Assembly: GCA_025465385.1 (NCBI GenBank) | Contig: JAODNG010000422.1 | Span: forward strand, 1 to 8,519 | DNA length: 8,519 bases | Reading direction: 5' to 3' | Source: Pseudonocardiales bacterium | Lineage (GTDB): Bacteria > Actinomycetota > Actinomycetes > Mycobacteriales > Pseudonocardiaceae | Shown here: piece after piece, positions 6,361-8,519 of the stretch | Position numbering within the stretch: the first letter of the stretch is position 1 | How the letters are laid out: every line of letters starts with the position of its first letter | Made by a program: the position numbers and the translations under genes | Notes under the pieces: model-generated | Database searches by the model: none | Told to the model about the DNA's origin: nothing | What the model saw: only the letters and a program-made list of their open reading frames with translations

Positions 6361-7449
6361 TCAGGCTTGGCCCATGCGGTACAGCCACGCCGCCGGATCG
6401 GTGATCTCGGCGCGGGTTGGCAGCGTTTCCGGTGAGGTCCACACCATATTGAACCCGTCCATGCCGACAGCATCCACAACGTGGCGGGTAAACGCCGCGC
6501 CCTCGGCGTACTGACGCAGCTTGGCATCCATGCCCAGCACCGCCCGCAGCACCCGCTCGATGATGCTGCCACCCTGGCGGCGGGCGGTGAACCGCTGCCG
6601 AATCAGCCGTACCGAGGGCACCACGGACGGTCCGACCGCGTCCATCACATGATCGGCATGGCCTTCCAGCAGCGTGGCCAGGGCGAGCAGGCCGTCCAGC
6701 ACCGCGCGCTGCTCGGGATCCTGAAGCAGGCTCAGCACCCCTAGCGCGTCGGGTGCCTCCCCGCGCCGGACCCCGCGCAGCGCCGTGGGCAACCTCCCGA
6801 TCATCTTGGTCACGGTGTCCGGGTCTTCGGTGGAGGAGACGAAGGACTGCACCTGGCTGGAGAAAAACTCGCGCAGCCACGGCACGGCATTGAACTGCAA
6901 CCGGTGGGTGGCCTCATGCAGGCATACCCACATCTGGAACTCATCGGCCGGAACGTCCAACGTCTCGCCCACGGCGACCACATTGGGGGCCACCAGCAGT
7001 AGCCGTCCAGGATGTTCCGAGGGGCCGCCGAATGGGTCGTACTGACCGAGCACTCGGGAAGCCAAAAACGCCAACGCGACGCCTACCTGCATGCCGGTGG
7101 TGGTGGCCAGCACGCGCCGGGCCCGGCCCTCCGGAGTCCGGTAGTCAGCTAGCAGCCGGCACAGGCCTTCGGCCGCCGCATCCACCCATCCGGGTCGGTC
7201 GACGACCTCGGCGGGGCGCGGCGGCCGGCCATCGTCGAGCCCGGTGAGCTTGCGCACGTGCTCCTCAGCGATCACCGACATGGCCCGCATCTGGCGCACC
7301 GCCGCGGCCGCATCATCAACGGGCAGCGCAGGACCGGCTGGTAGCAGGCGTTGTGCGGTGACCGCGGCCACCGCCCAGTCGATCGGGGCACCGGCCGGAC
7401 CCGGCCGGGGCGCCTGCGGCGTGTAGAGCGCGGGTTGTCCCATACCCAC
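6361..7449 (-). CDS. DUF2342 zinc-dependent metalloprotease-like protein (HEATH motif)
   Basis: This 362-residue protein matches the actinobacterial DUF2342/zincin-like family, often named zinc-dependent metalloprotease or coenzyme F420 biosynthesis-associated protein (Rv3626c by position). The zinc-binding HExxH motif is HEATH at residues 178-182, inside the conserved MWVCLHEATHRLQFNAVPWL stretch. A second conserved block, LLEGHADHVMDAVG (260-273), likely supplies a further metal ligand (Glu262 or His264). There is no signal peptide or clear membrane helix, so it is probably cytosolic. No substrate is established and proteolysis is inferred only from the motif. GTG at 7449 and ATG at 7443 are both possible starts (two residues apart). 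It begins 12 nt after the dacB-like stop and ends 56 nt before the chosen tilS start, so it probably shares their transcript. Confidence 0.85.
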   Translation of the reverse strand: MGMGQPALYTPQAPRPGPAGAPIDWAVAAVTAQRLLPAGPALPVDDAAAAVRQMRAMSVIAEEHVRKLTGLDDGRPPRPAEVVDRPGWVDAAAEGLCRLLADYRTPEGRARRVLATTTGMQVGVALAFLASRVLGQYDPFGGPSEHPGRLLLVAPNVVAVGETLDVPADEFQMWVCLHEATHRLQFNAVPWLREFFSSQVQSFVSSTEDPDTVTKMIGRLPTALRGVRRGEAPDALGVLSLLQDPEQRAVLDGLLALATLLEGHADHVMDAVGPSVVPSVRLIRQRFTARRQGGSIIERVLRAVLGMDAKLRQYAEGAAFTRHVVDAVGMDGFNMVWTSPETLPTRAEITDPAAWLYRMGQA

Positions 7450-7461
7450 GACGGTACGGAA

Positions 7462-8519
7462 CTAGTGGCAACCACACGACCGTAGCCCCGCGGCCAGTGC
7501 GTCAAGCCGTGGCCGGACCGATACCGGGTTAGGACCATTCGACAGCAGCGCGAACACCAAAATCCTGCCTTCGGCATCCAGCACGGTGCCTGCCAGGCTG
7601 TTGACTCCGGTCAAGGTCCCGGTCTTGGCCCGCACCCAGCCGCGACCACCGGCCGCCAAGCCGTGGTAACGATCGGCCAGCGTGCCGCTGGCACCCGCGA
7701 CCGGCAGCCCGACCAGGAGCGGTCGGAGCGCGATCGTCCGCTGCGGGTCGACGTTGCTGTGATCGGGTGCCGCCGCTGCGCCCAGCACTTCAGTGAGCAG
7801 CGTCGCCGGCACGGCGTCGTCGACCGACAGCCCGCTGCCGTCGACCATGGTGGCGCCGCTGACATCGAAGCCGTGGCCGCGCAGCACAGTGAGCACCGCC
7901 TGCGAAGCTCCGGAGAACGACGGTTGCGCGCCGGTCGCGCGGGCCACCTCCCGGGCCAACACCTCGGCGAGCACGTTGTCCGATTCAGTCAGCGCGGTGG
8001 CGACCAGGTCCTGCACCGGAGGGGACGACACCTCACCGAGGACGGCAGCACCGGGCGGGGCGTAGCCGACCGTGACCGTGTCCGGGTCGGCGCCCAGCCG
8101 GCGAGCCAGTTCCGCCGCGGCGGCAGTGGCGGGCTTGGCGGATCGCGGGGAGACCTCCTGGCGGGGATCCTCCCGCGCGCCGTCGAGCATGATCGGTTCG
8201 ATCGGCGCGATGTACCCGCCTGCGACGTCGGCCGGGACCCAGCCCGGCGCGAACGCGTCACCGACGTAGCGGCTCACATCGACCAGGACCTGACGTACCG
8301 GGCCGTGCGCCCGTACCTGGGCGACCAGATCATCCAGCCGGGCCGCACCCGGGTAGCCGGTCGCCGTGCCGGATTGCGCCGCGGACAGTGTCGGATCGCC
8401 GCCGCCGACCAGGACGACCGTGCCCGGCTCCGCACCGGCCAGCACGGTGGTGCGCAACCGGGCCTGGTGGTCCAGCGTCAGCAGCGCGGCCGACGCGGTG
8501 AGCAGCTTGGCGGTCGAAC
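7462..8519 (-). CDS. dacB: D-Ala-D-Ala carboxypeptidase/endopeptidase, DacB/PBP4-type (peptidase S13), 5' end outside window
   Basis: S13 enzymes act outside the membrane, trimming the terminal D-Ala of peptidoglycan stem peptides and, in PBP4, cutting crosslinks. The visible part (351 residues) opens exactly on the catalytic Ser-x-x-Lys as STAKLLTASAALLTLDHQA, so the signal peptide or membrane anchor and the first part of the fold are missing. All remaining hallmarks are present: the LVGGGDPTLS motif (about 36-45), SDN in TESDNVLAE (179-181), VDGSGLS (225-231) and KTG in VRAKTGTLTG (298-300). The S13-specific domain inserted between SxxK and SDN is short. The frame is continuous to the window edge, so apparent starts inside it, such as 8457, are not real. 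It ends with the unusual SCGCH. The orthologue by position is Rv3627c. It heads the visible dacB-metalloprotease-tilS-hpt cluster. Confidence 0.92.
   Translation of the reverse strand, partial: STAKLLTASAALLTLDHQARLRTTVLAGAEPGTVVLVGGGDPTLSAAQSGTATGYPGAARLDDLVAQVRAHGPVRQVLVDVSRYVGDAFAPGWVPADVAGGYIAPIEPIMLDGAREDPRQEVSPRSAKPATAAAAELARRLGADPDTVTVGYAPPGAAVLGEVSSPPVQDLVATALTESDNVLAEVLAREVARATGAQPSFSGASQAVLTVLRGHGFDVSGATMVDGSGLSVDDAVPATLLTEVLGAAAAPDHSNVDPQRTIALRPLLVGLPVAGASGTLADRYHGLAAGGRGWVRAKTGTLTGVNSLAGTVLDAEGRILVFALLSNGPNPVSVRPRLDALAAGLRSCGCH

Noticed and set aside
7462..7479. Cys-rich end (SCGCH) of the DacB-like protein as a metal-binding motif
   Set aside because: Only two Cys and one His at the extreme C-terminus, with no supporting partner motif; not enough to claim binding.

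Overview
The window is 8.5 kb of GC-rich chromosomal DNA. GTG starts are frequent, genes overlap or lie close together, and every real gene is on the minus strand, so transcription runs from high to low coordinates. Protein sequences and gene order match the mycobacterial folate/ftsH/hpt neighbourhood (Rv3627c-Rv3624c and Rv3610c-Rv3606c in Mycobacterium tuberculosis). I infer a Mycobacterium species, most likely non-tuberculous, because the genes that separate ftsH from hpt in M. tuberculosis are absent. No RNA gene, insertion sequence, CRISPR array or phage gene was seen.

In transcription order, the first cluster is a DacB-type D-Ala-D-Ala carboxypeptidase (7462-8519, 5' end cut at its catalytic Ser-x-x-Lys), a DUF2342 HEATH-motif zinc metalloprotease-like protein (6361-7449), tRNA(Ile)-lysidine synthetase tilS (5372-6304) and hypoxanthine phosphoribosyltransferase hpt (4792-5391). 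They are spaced 12 nt apart, 56 nt apart and overlapping by 20 nt, so they are probably one operon. A 232-bp gap (4560-4791) then holds a possible hpt-distal hairpin and the presumed ftsH promoter.

The second cluster is ftsH (2169-4559, membrane AAA+ protease with a long Pro/Gly tail), then folate genes: folE (1579-2142), folP (713-1576), folB (336-716) and the start of folK (1-254, cut by the window edge). FolE makes dihydroneopterin triphosphate; after dephosphorylation FolB makes 6-hydroxymethyl-dihydropterin; FolK pyrophosphorylates it; FolP joins it to p-aminobenzoate. folE-folP-folB are tightly packed, so they are probably translationally coupled.

The least ordinary part is the folB-folK junction. 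Two near-identical palindromes, 42 bp apart, fill an 81-bp gap. They may have been inserted just after an older overlapping folK start. The folK fragment beyond them has visibly different third-base usage from folB. The other notable point is the direct ftsH-hpt adjacency. I see no convincing new multi-gene system; the rest is conserved core metabolism.
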